Shown here piece after piece: positions 44,141 through 53,775 of a DNA stretch of 64,000 nucleotides. Position numbers and translations under genes: made by a program. This stretch comes from Pararhodospirillum oryzae (GTDB taxonomy: Bacteria; Pseudomonadota; Alphaproteobacteria; Rhodospirillales; Rhodospirillaceae): NCBI RefSeq assembly GCF_007992075.1, contig NZ_BJZO01000005.1, forward strand, positions 1-64,000. Reading direction: 5' to 3'. Numbering within the stretch: the first letter of the stretch is position 1; each line of letters starts with the position of its first letter. The notes beneath the pieces are model-generated. The model made no database searches. It was not told where the DNA came from and saw only the letters and a program-made list of their open reading frames with translations.

Positions 44141-44821
44141 GAAATGGGTTTTGGGGAAAACCCGCACGGCGATGCGCCGGTTAAGTTCCTGGTTCAGGGG
44201 AATGGCCTGGCCGTCGGGGGTGCGGTTGGGCACCTTGGGCGCGATGTCGGCGTAGGCGATGGCCAGCACGCGTTCCTTGTCCACGCCCTGGTCCAGCATG
44301 AACCGCACCACCCGGGTCGCCCGCGCCCCCGACAATTCCCAGTTCGAGGGGAACTGGGCGGTGCTGATGGGCGTATCGTCGGTGTGGCCCTGCACCTCGA
44401 TCTGGAAGCCCTGGTAGCGGGGTTCGTTCAAGGTGGCGATGATCTGTTCCAGAACCGGAGTCGCCTCCGGGCGGATCTCGGCCGAGCCGGCGGCGTAAAA
44501 CGCGCTGGAGGCAAACTCGATCACGATGCCGTCCTGGTCCTGGCCCAGACCCACGACATCCTCGATTTGCAGGCTTTTGATGACGTCGCCGGTTTCTTTC
44601 TTAAGCTCCTCGATCGGCTTCTTGACCTCGCGGTTGCCGATGCCTTTTTGGATGCCGGCCTTGACCTGCTCAAACAAAACAGCGTCCACCTTCGAGATGG
44701 ACGCCAGCATGATGAAAAACGCGAGCAGCAGGGTCGACATGTCGGCGAAGGTGACAACCCAGGAGTCCGAGTCATCCTCTTCCGCCTGCGGCGTGCCCCA
44801 GGGATTGCCCTTGAACGCCAT
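44138..44821 (-). CDS. motB: MotB/PomB-like flagellar stator protein
   Basis: The 227-residue protein has a short N-terminus, one membrane helix with the ion-channel Asp (Asp27 in WVVTFADMSTLLLAFFIMLASISKVDA), a helical linker, and an OmpA-like peptidoglycan-binding domain (FYAAGSAEIRP, IEVQGHTDDTPIS, NWELSGARATRVV, NRRIAVRVFP). The helix sequence is closer to sodium-type PomB than to E. coli MotB. It follows motA after five bases. It anchors the stator to the wall. Confidence 0.92.
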   Translation of the reverse strand: MAFKGNPWGTPQAEEDDSDSWVVTFADMSTLLLAFFIMLASISKVDAVLFEQVKAGIQKGIGNREVKKPIEELKKETGDVIKSLQIEDVVGLGQDQDGIVIEFASSAFYAAGSAEIRPEATPVLEQIIATLNEPRYQGFQIEVQGHTDDTPISTAQFPSNWELSGARATRVVRFMLDQGVDKERVLAIAYADIAPKVPNRTPDGQAIPLNQELNRRIAVRVFPKTHF

Positions 44822-44826
44822 GGATC

Positions 44827-45645
44827 CTATTCCTCGTCCTTGGGCTGCTCGCGGCCGCGCATGCGATCGATGCTGAAGTGGATCGCCGGATCAAGATAGC
44901 TGTTCATCTTGTCTTGAATGTAGCGCGGGCTTTTGCGTTCGGCGAGCAGGGCCAGCCCTTCGGTCACCAGATAGTTGCGAAACCGGATGATTTCCTCGCG
45001 CTGACGGATTTTCGACGAGGCGGGCAGGAACACCAGACGCTGCGCCAGCACGCCATACAAGGTGGTGACCAGGGCCACGGCCAGACCCGGGCCCAGGGCC
45101 GAGGGATCGGTGCCCATGTGATCGAGCATGATGATCAGGCCCACCAGGGTGCCGATCATGCCGAAGGCCGGCGCCGTCGCGCCCATGTTGCGCAAGATGT
45201 TGGCGGGCACGGTCTGGCGTTGAAAGGTACTTTCCACCGTGTTGGCGAGGATCTCGCGGACTTCCTGGCCGGTGTACCCGGAAATGACCAGATCAATGCC
45301 AAATCCCAGGAAGCGATCCTGGCGGCGGATCCTCTGGGCGTCGGTTTCCAGTCCCGGCATGCCTGTTTTCTGGATCACGTAGCCCCAGCGAATAATACGC
45401 CCCACTTCGTGGGTCAAAATGCCGCGCGTGATTTCGCTATGAAAAACAATGGAGCCCATGACCCGCAGGGCGCTAAAAACATAGCGCGGTTCGTAAGAAA
45501 CGAACGTGGCGGCAAAAGTACCGCCCAGCACCATGATGAAGCTGGCACCATCAATGAAGGTGGAATAATTGTCCGTACTGAGCACAACGGAAAGGATGAA
45601 CAGACCGAAGCCGAACAGTACACCTAAAATTGTCGCGAGGGACAT
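44827..45645 (-). CDS. motA: MotA/PomA-like flagellar stator protein
   Basis: The 272-residue membrane protein has four helices. The N-terminus MSLATILGVLFGFGLFILSVVLSTDNYSTFIDGASFIMVLGGTFAATFVSY is typical of PomA/LafT-like proteins. It carries the conserved NILRNMGATAPAFGMIGTLVGLI segment and the cytoplasmic charged loop (RIRRQDRFLG). The ATG at 45645 is chosen because the sequence further upstream is low-complexity. Together with MotB it forms the ion-driven stator. The pair lies away from the fliIJ genes at 61.6 kb and is divergent from an adenylate cyclase gene. Confidence 0.92.
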   Translation of the reverse strand: MSLATILGVLFGFGLFILSVVLSTDNYSTFIDGASFIMVLGGTFAATFVSYEPRYVFSALRVMGSIVFHSEITRGILTHEVGRIIRWGYVIQKTGMPGLETDAQRIRRQDRFLGFGIDLVISGYTGQEVREILANTVESTFQRQTVPANILRNMGATAPAFGMIGTLVGLIIMLDHMGTDPSALGPGLAVALVTTLYGVLAQRLVFLPASSKIRQREEIIRFRNYLVTEGLALLAERKSPRYIQDKMNSYLDPAIHFSIDRMRGREQPKDEE

Positions 45646-45868
45646 GCCGGACCGCCCACTCCTGCCAGTGCTTCCGGTCGGAAGCTCGCCGTCTGCCACC
45701 GGATGAGAGTGTATACATAATTTTCCCCAGGGCAAGGGCGGGCATCCCCTCCGCGTCCCCTGTCCCCAAACCGGTTGCACCGGTGGCCTTGGAGCCGTGT
45801 CCGTTTTATAGTGCCCGCGAAACGGGGAGGAGCCTTGCCCCCTTGGGGGCGGGACAGGGGAGGGCATC

Positions 45869-48277
45869 GTGGTCGACGATGGCGTTGAACTGAATCCGGA
45901 CACACCGCAGGCACCGCCTCCGGCCCCTTCCCCCCGGGAGAACGCCTCTCCGAAGGCCCCGGCCCCGCGCGGGGCGCGCTGGCGCGGGCTCCCCTGGCGG
46001 CGGGGCAAGGGCAGGCCCAGCCGGCCCCGGCCGCGCCTGACGGTGCGCCAGGTGCTGCGCTCGGCGCGTTTGTGGGCCTTCGTGATCTTGTGCGCGGCGG
46101 TGGTGATCCGTCTCGTGGACCCGGCCCCGGTGGAGTTCCTGCGCTCCAAGACCTTCGATTTTTTCCAAAAAATGCAGCCGCGTCCCACGCAGCAAAACGT
46201 CGTGACCATCGTGGACGTGGATGACCGCTCCTTGCAGGAGATCGGGCAATGGCCGTGGCCCCGGGTGATTCTGGCCCAGCTCATGGAACGGATCGCCGAG
46301 GCCGGCCCCCTGGTCGTGGGCTTCGACATGACCTTTCCCGAGGCCGACCGCACGTCGCCCGCGCGTCTGGCCGACTCCTTGGCCCTTGAGGATCCCGAGG
46401 TGAAGGCCCGCCTGGCCCGCCTGCCCGACAACGACGCCGTGTTTGCCACGGCCATCGGGCAGACGCGGGTGGTCCTGGGCATGGCGCCGTCGGCCAGCAG
46501 CGGGCAAACCCAGTTTTTCGAGAAACCACCGTCGTCGGTCGCCACCTTGGGCCACGACGTGACCCGGTTCCTGATCGATCACCGGCACATGCTGTTCAAC
46601 CTGCCGGTCCTGGACGCCAGGGCGGTGGGGCGCGGTGTGTTCTCGGTCGAGGGCGAGCTGGACGGCATCGTGCGCCGGGTTCCCATGGCGGTGCGGGTGT
46701 CGGCCGACGATCAGATCTACCCCTCGCTTTCGGTTGAAATGCTGCGGGTGGCGATGGGGGCCAGCAACATCTTGCTGCGCGCCAAGCGGGAAGGAACGCT
46801 GGAAGGCATCCAGGACATGGCCTTGCGCGCGCGCCAGCCCAACGGCCGGGTCTCGGTGATGGAAATCCCCCTGGACGAGGCCGGACGCTTCCAGGTTTAT
46901 TTCTCCCGCTACGATCCCGCCAAATACGTGAGCGCGGCCGACGTGCTGGCCGGGCGGGTGCCGGCCGAGCGGCTGCGCAACCACTTCGTCCTGATCGGCA
47001 CGTCGGCGGTGGGCCTGCTCGACATCAAGACCACGCCCACCGAAAGTTTCCTGCCCGGGGTCGAGGTTCACGCCAACATCTTGGAAAATTTCCTCTCCGG
47101 CCAGATGCTCAAGCGCCCGCGCAACGCCGTGGACCTGGAAGCGTGGGGGACCTTGGGCATCGGGGTCTTGCTGATCGTGCTCGTTCCCATGATCGGGGCG
47201 CGCTGGACCTTGACCTTGCTGCTGGTCGTGGTCGGCGCGATTGGCGGGTCGTCGTTCTGGCTGTTTCGGGAAAGCCTCCAGCTTTACGATCCGGTGTATC
47301 CCAGCCTGGTCGCCATCGCCTTGTATGTGTACCTGACCTACGCCGGCTACACCCGCGAGGAAGCCCAGCGCCGCCAGGTCCGCGACGCGTTTTCGCGCTA
47401 CATGTCCCCCGCGCTGGTCGAGCGCCTGGCCGCCGATCCGACCCGCCTGAAGCTGGGCGGTGAAATGCGGGAAATGACCTTGATGTTTTGCGACGTGCGC
47501 GGCTTCACCACCATTTCGGAGCTGTTCGACGCCGAGGGGCTCACCCGCCTGATCAACCGCTTCCTCACCCCCATGACCGACGTGATCCTGGCCCGTCACG
47601 GCACCATCGACAAATACATGGGCGATTGCATCATGGCGTTTTGGAACGCGCCCCTGGACGACGCCGAGCACGCCCGCCACGCCTGCCGCTCCGCCCTCGC
47701 CATGATTGACCGCCTGAGCGGCCTGAATCAGAGCCTGGAGCAGGAAGCACGCGACGAAAACCGTCGCCACGTGCCCATCAACGTGGGCATCGGGTTGAAC
47801 TCGGGGCCGGTGTGCGTGGGCAACATGGGCTCGGATCAGCGCTTCGACTATTCGGTCCTTGGCGACACCGTCAACCTGGCCTCGCGGCTGGAAGGCCAGT
47901 CCAAAACCTATGGCGTGACCACCGTCCTGGGCGAACTGACCGCCTCGCAGGTGCCCGACATGGCCCAGATCGAGCTGGATCTGATCCGGGTGAAGGGCAA
48001 AACCGTGCCGGTGCGGATTTTCGGCCTGATCGGCGACGAAACCCTGGCTCAAACCCCGGCTTTCCTGGCGGCCAGGGCCGCGTGCGCGCGCCTGCTCGCC
48101 GCCTACCGGGCCCAGGACTGGAAGGGGGCCCGCGCCGCCCTTGAGGAAGCGCGCGACTACGCGGATGCCTTCCATCTGAAAGGGTTCTTGGACCTTTATG
48201 GCCATCGCCTGGATGCCTACGAAGCCGATCCGCCGGCAAGCGACTGGGATGGCGTGTACGTGGCGACCACCAAATGA
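45869..48277 (+). CDS. CHASE2-domain adenylate cyclase (class III)
   Basis: This 802-residue membrane enzyme has a Pro/Arg-rich N-terminus, a helix at about 68-86, and a periplasmic CHASE2 sensor domain (VVTIVDVDDRSLQEIGQWPWPR, GFDMTFPEADRTSP, RNHFVLIGTSAVGLLDIKTTP). Two or three helices follow, then a class III cyclase domain. The catalytic motifs are intact: metal Asp in MFCDVRGFT and in KYMGDCIMAFW, the Lys in DKYMGD and Asp in VLGDTVNLASRL that select adenine. It would make cAMP. The GTG at 45869 has GGGAGG upstream. It is divergent from motA. Confidence 0.92.
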   Translation: MVDDGVELNPDTPQAPPPAPSPRENASPKAPAPRGARWRGLPWRRGKGRPSRPRPRLTVRQVLRSARLWAFVILCAAVVIRLVDPAPVEFLRSKTFDFFQKMQPRPTQQNVVTIVDVDDRSLQEIGQWPWPRVILAQLMERIAEAGPLVVGFDMTFPEADRTSPARLADSLALEDPEVKARLARLPDNDAVFATAIGQTRVVLGMAPSASSGQTQFFEKPPSSVATLGHDVTRFLIDHRHMLFNLPVLDARAVGRGVFSVEGELDGIVRRVPMAVRVSADDQIYPSLSVEMLRVAMGASNILLRAKREGTLEGIQDMALRARQPNGRVSVMEIPLDEAGRFQVYFSRYDPAKYVSAADVLAGRVPAERLRNHFVLIGTSAVGLLDIKTTPTESFLPGVEVHANILENFLSGQMLKRPRNAVDLEAWGTLGIGVLLIVLVPMIGARWTLTLLLVVVGAIGGSSFWLFRESLQLYDPVYPSLVAIALYVYLTYAGYTREEAQRRQVRDAFSRYMSPALVERLAADPTRLKLGGEMREMTLMFCDVRGFTTISELFDAEGLTRLINRFLTPMTDVILARHGTIDKYMGDCIMAFWNAPLDDAEHARHACRSALAMIDRLSGLNQSLEQEARDENRRHVPINVGIGLNSGPVCVGNMGSDQRFDYSVLGDTVNLASRLEGQSKTYGVTTVLGELTASQVPDMAQIELDLIRVKGKTVPVRIFGLIGDETLAQTPAFLAARAACARLLAAYRAQDWKGARAALEEARDYADAFHLKGFLDLYGHRLDAYEADPPASDWDGVYVATTK

Positions 48278-48467
48278 ACCCGGAGCGCGCTTCGGGCGGG
48301 AGGCCTTTTTCCCACGTGGGCATCTCCTCGGGCGGGGAAGGGCTTTTCTTGTCCCCGTCCCTGGCGCGATAATAACGGTTCCATGCCAGAGAGCGGTTCA
48401 GTTCGGATAGCGGGCCGCCCGTTTCTTTGTTCCTGGTCTCGCCCCCCCTCCAGACGAGCCGTGTCCC

Positions 48468-51149
48468 ATGATTGTGCCCGATTTCTTCCCGTCGGCGACC
48501 GTGATGAGCCTGATTGGCGTGGGGAGCGCGCTGGCTGTCGGCCTGGGGGTGGGGTGGTGGCGGGGGGGCGGCCGGCGGGGCGGAGGCGTCAGCACGGCGC
48601 TGACGGCACCCGATTCCCTCGTTCATGCCTTGTGCGATGGTCTGGTGGTCGTGGATTCGCAAGGGCGGATGACCGACCTTTCCCCCGGGGCCGTGGCCTT
48701 GCTGGGCGTGGATCCCGAGCTTCTGCGCGACCAGCCCGTGGCCCTGGTGATCCCCGCCCTGGCCGGTGGCTGGCCCGTGCCCGCCGCGCTGCCCCAGCAC
48801 CAGGAGCATGGCGCCGACCCCCTGGTGCTGCATGGCGTGCGCGGCGACGGCCGGCGTGTTGCCCTTGAGGTGCGCATTGTCGATCTGGAAGCGGGCGGGC
48901 CCGGGGCGGGCAGTGTGTTGTGCCTCAAGGATGCCAGCGCGCAGGTCCTGTGCCAGGGTCTGGCCGATCTGACCGTGGCCCTTGAAACCGGCCTTGATCA
49001 GCCCCTGGGCGCGGCTGGTCTGGCGCAAACCCTGTGCGAGCGCGTGGTCGCCTTGCTGGAGTGCCCGCTGGCCTGGGTGGGGGTGATGGACCACGAGGGG
49101 GCCTTGCGGGTGGCCGGCAAGGCGGGCGGGGCCGCGCCGGATCTGCCCGAGATCCCTGAAACCGTCGCGGCCGCCGCGCCGCTGGAAGGCGCCAGCCGGG
49201 TGCCGGCCACGACCTCGTGCCGCATGGGCCGGCCCGTCCACCTCCTGGTCGAGGAAGGGCCGGAGTGGGCCCGGGCAACCGGGATCGCCGATCTTGTCTG
49301 CGTGCCGCTGTGGCGCCAGCGCGACGTGATGGGCATGCTCTGCCTGGGCTGGGCGAGCCCGGTGGGACTGACATCCGAGGTTTCGGCGGCGCTCGAAGCC
49401 CTGGCCTTGCGGCTGGGCGCCACCTTGGCGCGGCTGCGCGAACGCGATCACCAGCACCTGCGCGACCTGGCCATTGGCGCCGTCGTGAACGCGATTTTCG
49501 TGAGCGACGGCGAGGGCCGCATTGAATGGGTGAACGAAGCCTTCGTTCAACTATCCGGCTACCGTGCCGAGGAACTGATCGGGCGCGTGCCGGCGGTGTT
49601 GCAGCCGGGCACCACCGACGCGGTCGAACTGGAACAGGTGTGGGCGGCGGTGCGCGCCGGGCGGGTCTGGCGCAGCGAGATGACCGAACGGCGCAAGGAC
49701 GGCCGGACCTACGTCGTCAACCAGAGCCTGACCCCGGTTCTGGACGAAGCGGGCGGGGTGCGCCATCTGGTCGCGGTCCAGGAAGACGTGACCGCGCGCA
49801 AGCGCACCGAGGAACGCATCCGCCAGCTGGTCAATTACGATTCCCTGACCCGCCTGCCCAACCGGGTGCTGTTTCGCGACCGGCTTGACCAGGCGGTCCA
49901 TCACGCGCGCCGCGCCGGCCAGGGGCTTGCGGTGCTGTTCATCGATCTCGACCACTTCAGCCGCATCAACGATACCCTGGGCCATGCGGTGGGCGATCTG
50001 TTCTTGATGACCATCGCCTCGCGCATCAACGCGGCGGCCGAGAAGGCCGACACGGTGGCCCGGATCGGGGGGGATGAGTTCGCCTTGATCCAACTGGGGG
50101 TGGCCGGTCCCGATGGCGCGTCCGCCGTCGCGCGCCACATGCTGGAGGTCATCCGCACGCCCGTGGACCTGGGCAACCACGAGGTCCGGGTGGGGGCGAA
50201 CATGGGCATCGCCATCTATCCGCAAGATGGCACGGATCCCGACACCTTGATCCGCAACGCCGACATGGCCCTCTACCGGGCCAAGCGTTCGGAAAACGAG
50301 CATTGCCTGTTCTTTTCCCACGAAATGAACGCGGAAGCCGCCGCCCGTCTCAGCTTGGAGGGGGATTTGCGCCGGGCCCTGGCCCAGGGCGACCAGCTGG
50401 CGGTTCATTTCCAGGTGCAATACGATGTCCGCACCGCCCGGCCCTCGGGGGCCGAGGCCCTGGTCCGCTGGACCCATCCCACCTTGGGGCCGATCCCGGC
50501 CTCGACCATCATTGCCGTGGCCGAGGACAGCGACCTGATTCACGAACTGGGCGACTGGGTTCTGCGCTCGGCGCTGGCGCATTATGCCCACTGGCGTCAA
50601 CGCGGCTGTCCCCGGCTGCTGATCGCCGTCAACCTGTCGGCGGTGCAGTTTCGCAATCGCGGGCTGGTGGAGCGGGTGCTTTCGGTCCTGCGCGAATACG
50701 GCGTGCCTCCGGAAGACTTGGAACTGGAACTGACGGAAAGCATGCTGATGCAAGACGTCACCCAGGCCATCGTGCTGCTGGAGGCCATCTCCCGCGCGGG
50801 AATCCGTCTGGCGATTGACGATTTTGGCACCGGGTATTCGTCGCTCAGTTATCTGAAGCGTTTCCGGGTGGACCGGTTGAAGGTGGATCAGTCGTTTGTC
50901 CACAACCTGGGCAAGGAAGGCAACGACAGCGACAATGACGCGGTGATCGCGCGGGCCGTCATCAACCTGGGCCACAGCCTGGGGCTGGAAGTGATCGCCG
51001 AGGGGGTGGAAACCCAGGCCCAATACGAGTATCTGCGCGCCCAAGGATGCGATTCCGTCCAGGGCTTTCTGTTCGCCCGGCCCGAACCGGCCGACACGGT
51101 GCTGGGCAATCTGGTCCCCAGGGCGTCCGGGGACGCGGGCCCGGCGTAG
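48468..51149 (+). CDS. PAS-GAF-PAS-GGDEF-EAL signalling protein
   Basis: The 893-residue protein has one N-terminal helix, a PAS-like segment (about 45-150), a GAF-like segment (about 170-320), and a second PAS ([29 protein letters not shown]). An intact GGDEF domain ([12 protein letters not shown]) and an intact EAL domain follow ([52 protein letters not shown]). No inhibitory RxxD site precedes GGDEF. Both synthesis and breakdown of c-di-GMP are possible; the balance cannot be read from sequence. It follows the adenylate cyclase gene in the same direction. Confidence 0.92.
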   Translation: MIVPDFFPSATVMSLIGVGSALAVGLGVGWWRGGGRRGGGVSTALTAPDSLVHALCDGLVVVDSQGRMTDLSPGAVALLGVDPELLRDQPVALVIPALAGGWPVPAALPQHQEHGADPLVLHGVRGDGRRVALEVRIVDLEAGGPGAGSVLCLKDASAQVLCQGLADLTVALETGLDQPLGAAGLAQTLCERVVALLECPLAWVGVMDHEGALRVAGKAGGAAPDLPEIPETVAAAAPLEGASRVPATTSCRMGRPVHLLVEEGPEWARATGIADLVCVPLWRQRDVMGMLCLGWASPVGLTSEVSAALEALALRLGATLARLRERDHQHLRDLAIGAVVNAIFVSDGEGRIEWVNEAFVQLSGYRAEELIGRVPAVLQPGTTDAVELEQVWAAVRAGRVWRSEMTERRKDGRTYVVNQSLTPVLDEAGGVRHLVAVQEDVTARKRTEERIRQLVNYDSLTRLPNRVLFRDRLDQAVHHARRAGQGLAVLFIDLDHFSRINDTLGHAVGDLFLMTIASRINAAAEKADTVARIGGDEFALIQLGVAGPDGASAVARHMLEVIRTPVDLGNHEVRVGANMGIAIYPQDGTDPDTLIRNADMALYRAKRSENEHCLFFSHEMNAEAAARLSLEGDLRRALAQGDQLAVHFQVQYDVRTARPSGAEALVRWTHPTLGPIPASTIIAVAEDSDLIHELGDWVLRSALAHYAHWRQRGCPRLLIAVNLSAVQFRNRGLVERVLSVLREYGVPPEDLELELTESMLMQDVTQAIVLLEAISRAGIRLAIDDFGTGYSSLSYLKRFRVDRLKVDQSFVHNLGKEGNDSDNDAVIARAVINLGHSLGLEVIAEGVETQAQYEYLRAQGCDSVQGFLFARPEPADTVLGNLVPRASGDAGPA

Positions 51150-51176
51150 GGGGGCCCGGAAAGCGGAAAATGCCAT

Positions 51177-51216
51177 CGGGAGAGGAGGGGGCGCGCTGTC
51201 CCCCGTCGCTCTCCCG
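51177..51216. terminator. Bidirectional terminator-like hairpin
   Basis: CGGGAGAG (51177-51184) pairs with CTCTCCCG (51209-51216), and GGGGG/CCCCC extend the stem inside. It lies between the convergent GGDEF-EAL and dctM genes. No U-tract is seen on either strand. Confidence 0.55.
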
Positions 51217-51231
51217 ACGGCCCGCGCCGAC

Positions 51232-52812
51232 CTATCCGAACACCACGTGCGGCAGCCAGGTGGCCAGCTCCGGCACCAGGGACAGCAAGGCAAGCGCCAG
51301 AACCTGGATCAGGATGAACGGCACCACGCCGCGATAAATATGCATGGTGGTGATTTCCGCCGGCGCCACGCCCCGCAGGTAGAACAGGGCAAAGCCAAAA
51401 GGCGGGGTCAGGAAAGAGGTCTGCAGGTTCATGGCCATCATCACCCCCAGCCAGACCGGATCCAGGCCCATCTTCAGCAGCACCGGGCCCACGATCGGCA
51501 CCACCACGAAGATGATTTCGATAAAGTCCAGGAAGAAACCCAGGACGAACATGACCAGCATCACGACCAGCATGGCGCCCACCACGCCGCCGGGCAGGCC
51601 GGTCAGGAACTGATGCACGATCTCCTCGCCGCCCAATCCCCGGAACACCAGCGAGAACAGGCCGGCGCCAATGACGATGACAAACACCATCGACGAAATT
51701 TGAACGGTGGCGCGGGCGACTTCCATCAAGGTCCCGGTCCGGCCAATGCGGATCAAGGCCACGGCGAGGCCCCACACGACCCCGGCCAGGCCCACGGTGG
51801 CGGCCGCGATGGCCAGGCCGTCGGCGAGGCCGATGGTGGTGCGCATGACCCGCAGGTCGAACAGCTCGACCATGGCCAGCATCAGCAAGACCCCGAGCCC
51901 GGCGGCCTTGATCGGACGCGAGGAGCCCCCGGGCGCGCGCAACCCCGCCAGCAGCAAGGCGCCAATGGCGCCCAGGGCGGCGGCTTCGGTGGGGGTGGCC
52001 ACGCCGACCAGGATCGAGCCCAGGACCGCGACAATCAAGACCAGGGGGGGCATCAGGGCGTGCCCGATCCGCGCCAGGGTTTCCAGGCGGCCGGCGGTGG
52101 GGGTGTCATCCTCGATGGCCGGGGCGTGCGACGGGCGCAGCCAGGCCACCACGGCGATGTACGCCATGTACAAGAAGACCAGCAGCAGCCCCGGCACCAG
52201 GGCGCCCGCGAACATGTCGCCCACGCTGACCGGATCGGGCGACCAGTTGCCCAAGGCGCGCTGGGCATCGGCGTAGGCGTTGGAAATCTGATCGCCCAGC
52301 AAAACCAGGACGATGGACGGCGGAATGATCTGGCCCAACGTGCCGGCGGCGCAGATCGAGCCGCAGGTCAGGGCCGGGTCGTACCCCCGGCGCAACATGG
52401 TGGGCAGCGACAAAAGCCCCATGGTGACGACGGTGGCGCCCACGATGCCGGTCGAGGCGGCGAGCAAGGCCCCCACCAGGCACACGGCCAGCCCCAGGCC
52501 GCCACGCAGCGAGCCAAACAGGCGGCCCATGCTTTCCAGCAGGTCCTCGGCAACCTTGGAGCGCTCCAGCATCACGCCCATGAACACGAACAACGGCACG
52601 GCAATAAGCACGTCGTTGGTCATGGTGCCAAAAATGCGCTGGGGCATGGCACTGAGGAAGGCAACGTCGAAGGCCCCGATCGCGGTGCCCACAAGGCCAA
52701 ACACCAAGGCGGCGCCGGCCAGGGTGAACGCCACGGGAAAGCCCAGCAGCAGCAGGCCGCAGGTGGTGGCGAACATGACCAGGGCATAAATCTCGCGTTC
52801 GAAAAAGGTCAT
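51232..52812 (-). CDS. dctM: TRAP transporter large permease (DctM)
   Basis: DctM of 526 residues has 12-13 hydrophobic segments and typical sequence LLLGFPVAFTLAGAALVFGLVG, VFMGVMLERSKVAEDLLE, then STGIVGATVVTMGLLSLPTMLRRGYDP and GTLGQIIPPSIVLVLLGDQ. The family's FFLDFIEIIFVVVPIVGPVL and TSFLTPPFGFALFYLRGVAP motifs are near the end. About 90 extra residues in the middle (charged and Gly-rich) are found in the fused-type large subunits. Its start overlaps dctQ by four bases. Confidence 0.94.
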   Translation of the reverse strand: MTFFEREIYALVMFATTCGLLLLGFPVAFTLAGAALVFGLVGTAIGAFDVAFLSAMPQRIFGTMTNDVLIAVPLFVFMGVMLERSKVAEDLLESMGRLFGSLRGGLGLAVCLVGALLAASTGIVGATVVTMGLLSLPTMLRRGYDPALTCGSICAAGTLGQIIPPSIVLVLLGDQISNAYADAQRALGNWSPDPVSVGDMFAGALVPGLLLVFLYMAYIAVVAWLRPSHAPAIEDDTPTAGRLETLARIGHALMPPLVLIVAVLGSILVGVATPTEAAALGAIGALLLAGLRAPGGSSRPIKAAGLGVLLMLAMVELFDLRVMRTTIGLADGLAIAAATVGLAGVVWGLAVALIRIGRTGTLMEVARATVQISSMVFVIVIGAGLFSLVFRGLGGEEIVHQFLTGLPGGVVGAMLVVMLVMFVLGFFLDFIEIIFVVVPIVGPVLLKMGLDPVWLGVMMAMNLQTSFLTPPFGFALFYLRGVAPAEITTMHIYRGVVPFILIQVLALALLSLVPELATWLPHVVFG

Positions 52813-53351
52813 GAGCGCGGCTCCCTGGCCGATTCGAAGGCATCATCCAGGCCCGCGAGACACAAAATCGAACGCGCCACCACCGAAACCGCCTGGACCA
52901 TCAGCAACCCGGCGAAGACCAAGATGACGGACTTCAACAGGTACAAGAACGGCAATCCGCTGGTTTCCTTGGATCCCTCGTGCACGGCCCAGGCATTGGC
53001 GACATAGGGCCAGGACACGTAAAGAACCAGGATGCAAAACGGAATCAAGAAGAACAAGGAGCCCAGCAAGTTAACCAGGGCTTTCTTGCGGGCCGGCGCC
53101 TCGCGGTAAAAGATGTCAACGCGCACATGGCCGTCCTCGACCAGGGTATAGCCGGCCGCGACCATGAACAGCATGGCGTGCATGTACAAAACCGATTCCT
53201 GAAGCCAGACAAAACCCAGGCCGTACACGTAGCGCAGGACCACGACGGCGAACTGGACCAGGACCATCAGCACGGCAAGTCCGGCCACGGCGTGCCCGAT
53301 GGCCGTGTTGAAGGCATCCAGGGCGCGCGAAAGGCGGTGCAAAAAGAACAC
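52809..53351 (-). CDS. dctQ: TRAP transporter small permease (DctQ)
   Basis: DctQ of 180 residues has four membrane helices and the VWLQESVLYMHAMLFMVAAGYTLVEDGHVRVDIFY motif, which is diagnostic. I chose the GTG at 53351 since a GGGAGG Shine-Dalgarno lies five bases upstream; the longer frame is Pro/Arg-rich. It overlaps dctM by four bases. The binding-protein gene dctP is 424 bases upstream. Confidence 0.9.
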   Translation of the reverse strand: MFFLHRLSRALDAFNTAIGHAVAGLAVLMVLVQFAVVVLRYVYGLGFVWLQESVLYMHAMLFMVAAGYTLVEDGHVRVDIFYREAPARKKALVNLLGSLFFLIPFCILVLYVSWPYVANAWAVHEGSKETSGLPFLYLLKSVILVFAGLLMVQAVSVVARSILCLAGLDDAFESAREPRS

Positions 53352-53728
53352 CGGAACCTCCCGGAAAAAAAGGGATGGAAGCAAGGCGGGGCCGGGGAGG
53401 CGTGCATGCCGGCCGACCGCGCGGTGGGGGAGGGGCACACCATCCGGCCTTTGCGCGGCAAGGTCAAACCCGATCGCCCCCAGGGCAACCGCGTGAACCG
53501 ATTGCCCTGGCGTTTTTTCGAGGCCCTCAAGCGTCGGGCGCGCACTCCGTGCGCCTGGCTCGCGCGACACAAGCCGCGCGCCGCCGTCGCGGCGTTGAGG
53601 AACCCTCTTTCAAAGGCGTCCAGGGCTTCACCGGATTGCCCTGCGATCGCCCCGAAATCCGCCCGATCGGGGAGAGCCCGCCAGGGACTCCCCCGTTTGA
53701 GGGAAGAGGCCGGCGCCAAGGTTGCGGA
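53352..53728. other. Gap between dctP and dctQ
   Basis: The gap between dctP and dctQ is about 420 bases including the hairpin that follows. It contains no credible gene. It holds two imperfect copies of an ACCGATTGCCCTGGCG-like motif (near 53495 and 53630) and an inverted CCCGATCGGGG-type segment. It could carry a separate dctQM promoter or a small RNA. Confidence 0.35.
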
Positions 53729-53762
53729 CCCGGCCCCGGTTCGTTTCAAGGCCGGGGCCGGG
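53729..53762 (-). terminator. Hairpin after dctP
   Basis: CCCGGCCCCGG (53729-53739) pairs perfectly with CCGGGGCCGGG (53752-53762). It lies 14 bases after the dctP stop on the minus strand. It may reduce read-through into dctQM, so that more binding protein is made. Confidence 0.55.
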
Positions 53763-53775
53763 CCTGCGAAAACGC

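Noticed and set aside
45806-48205. Long open frame on the minus strand opposite the adenylate cyclase
   Set aside because: The plus-strand frame has intact CHASE2 and cyclase motifs. The antisense product is low-complexity and without family features.
53267-53570. N-terminal extension of dctQ to 53570
   Set aside because: The extra 73 residues are Pro/Arg/Gly-rich, lack a Shine-Dalgarno, and no DctQ protein has such a region. The GTG at 53351 has GGGAGG at good spacing.
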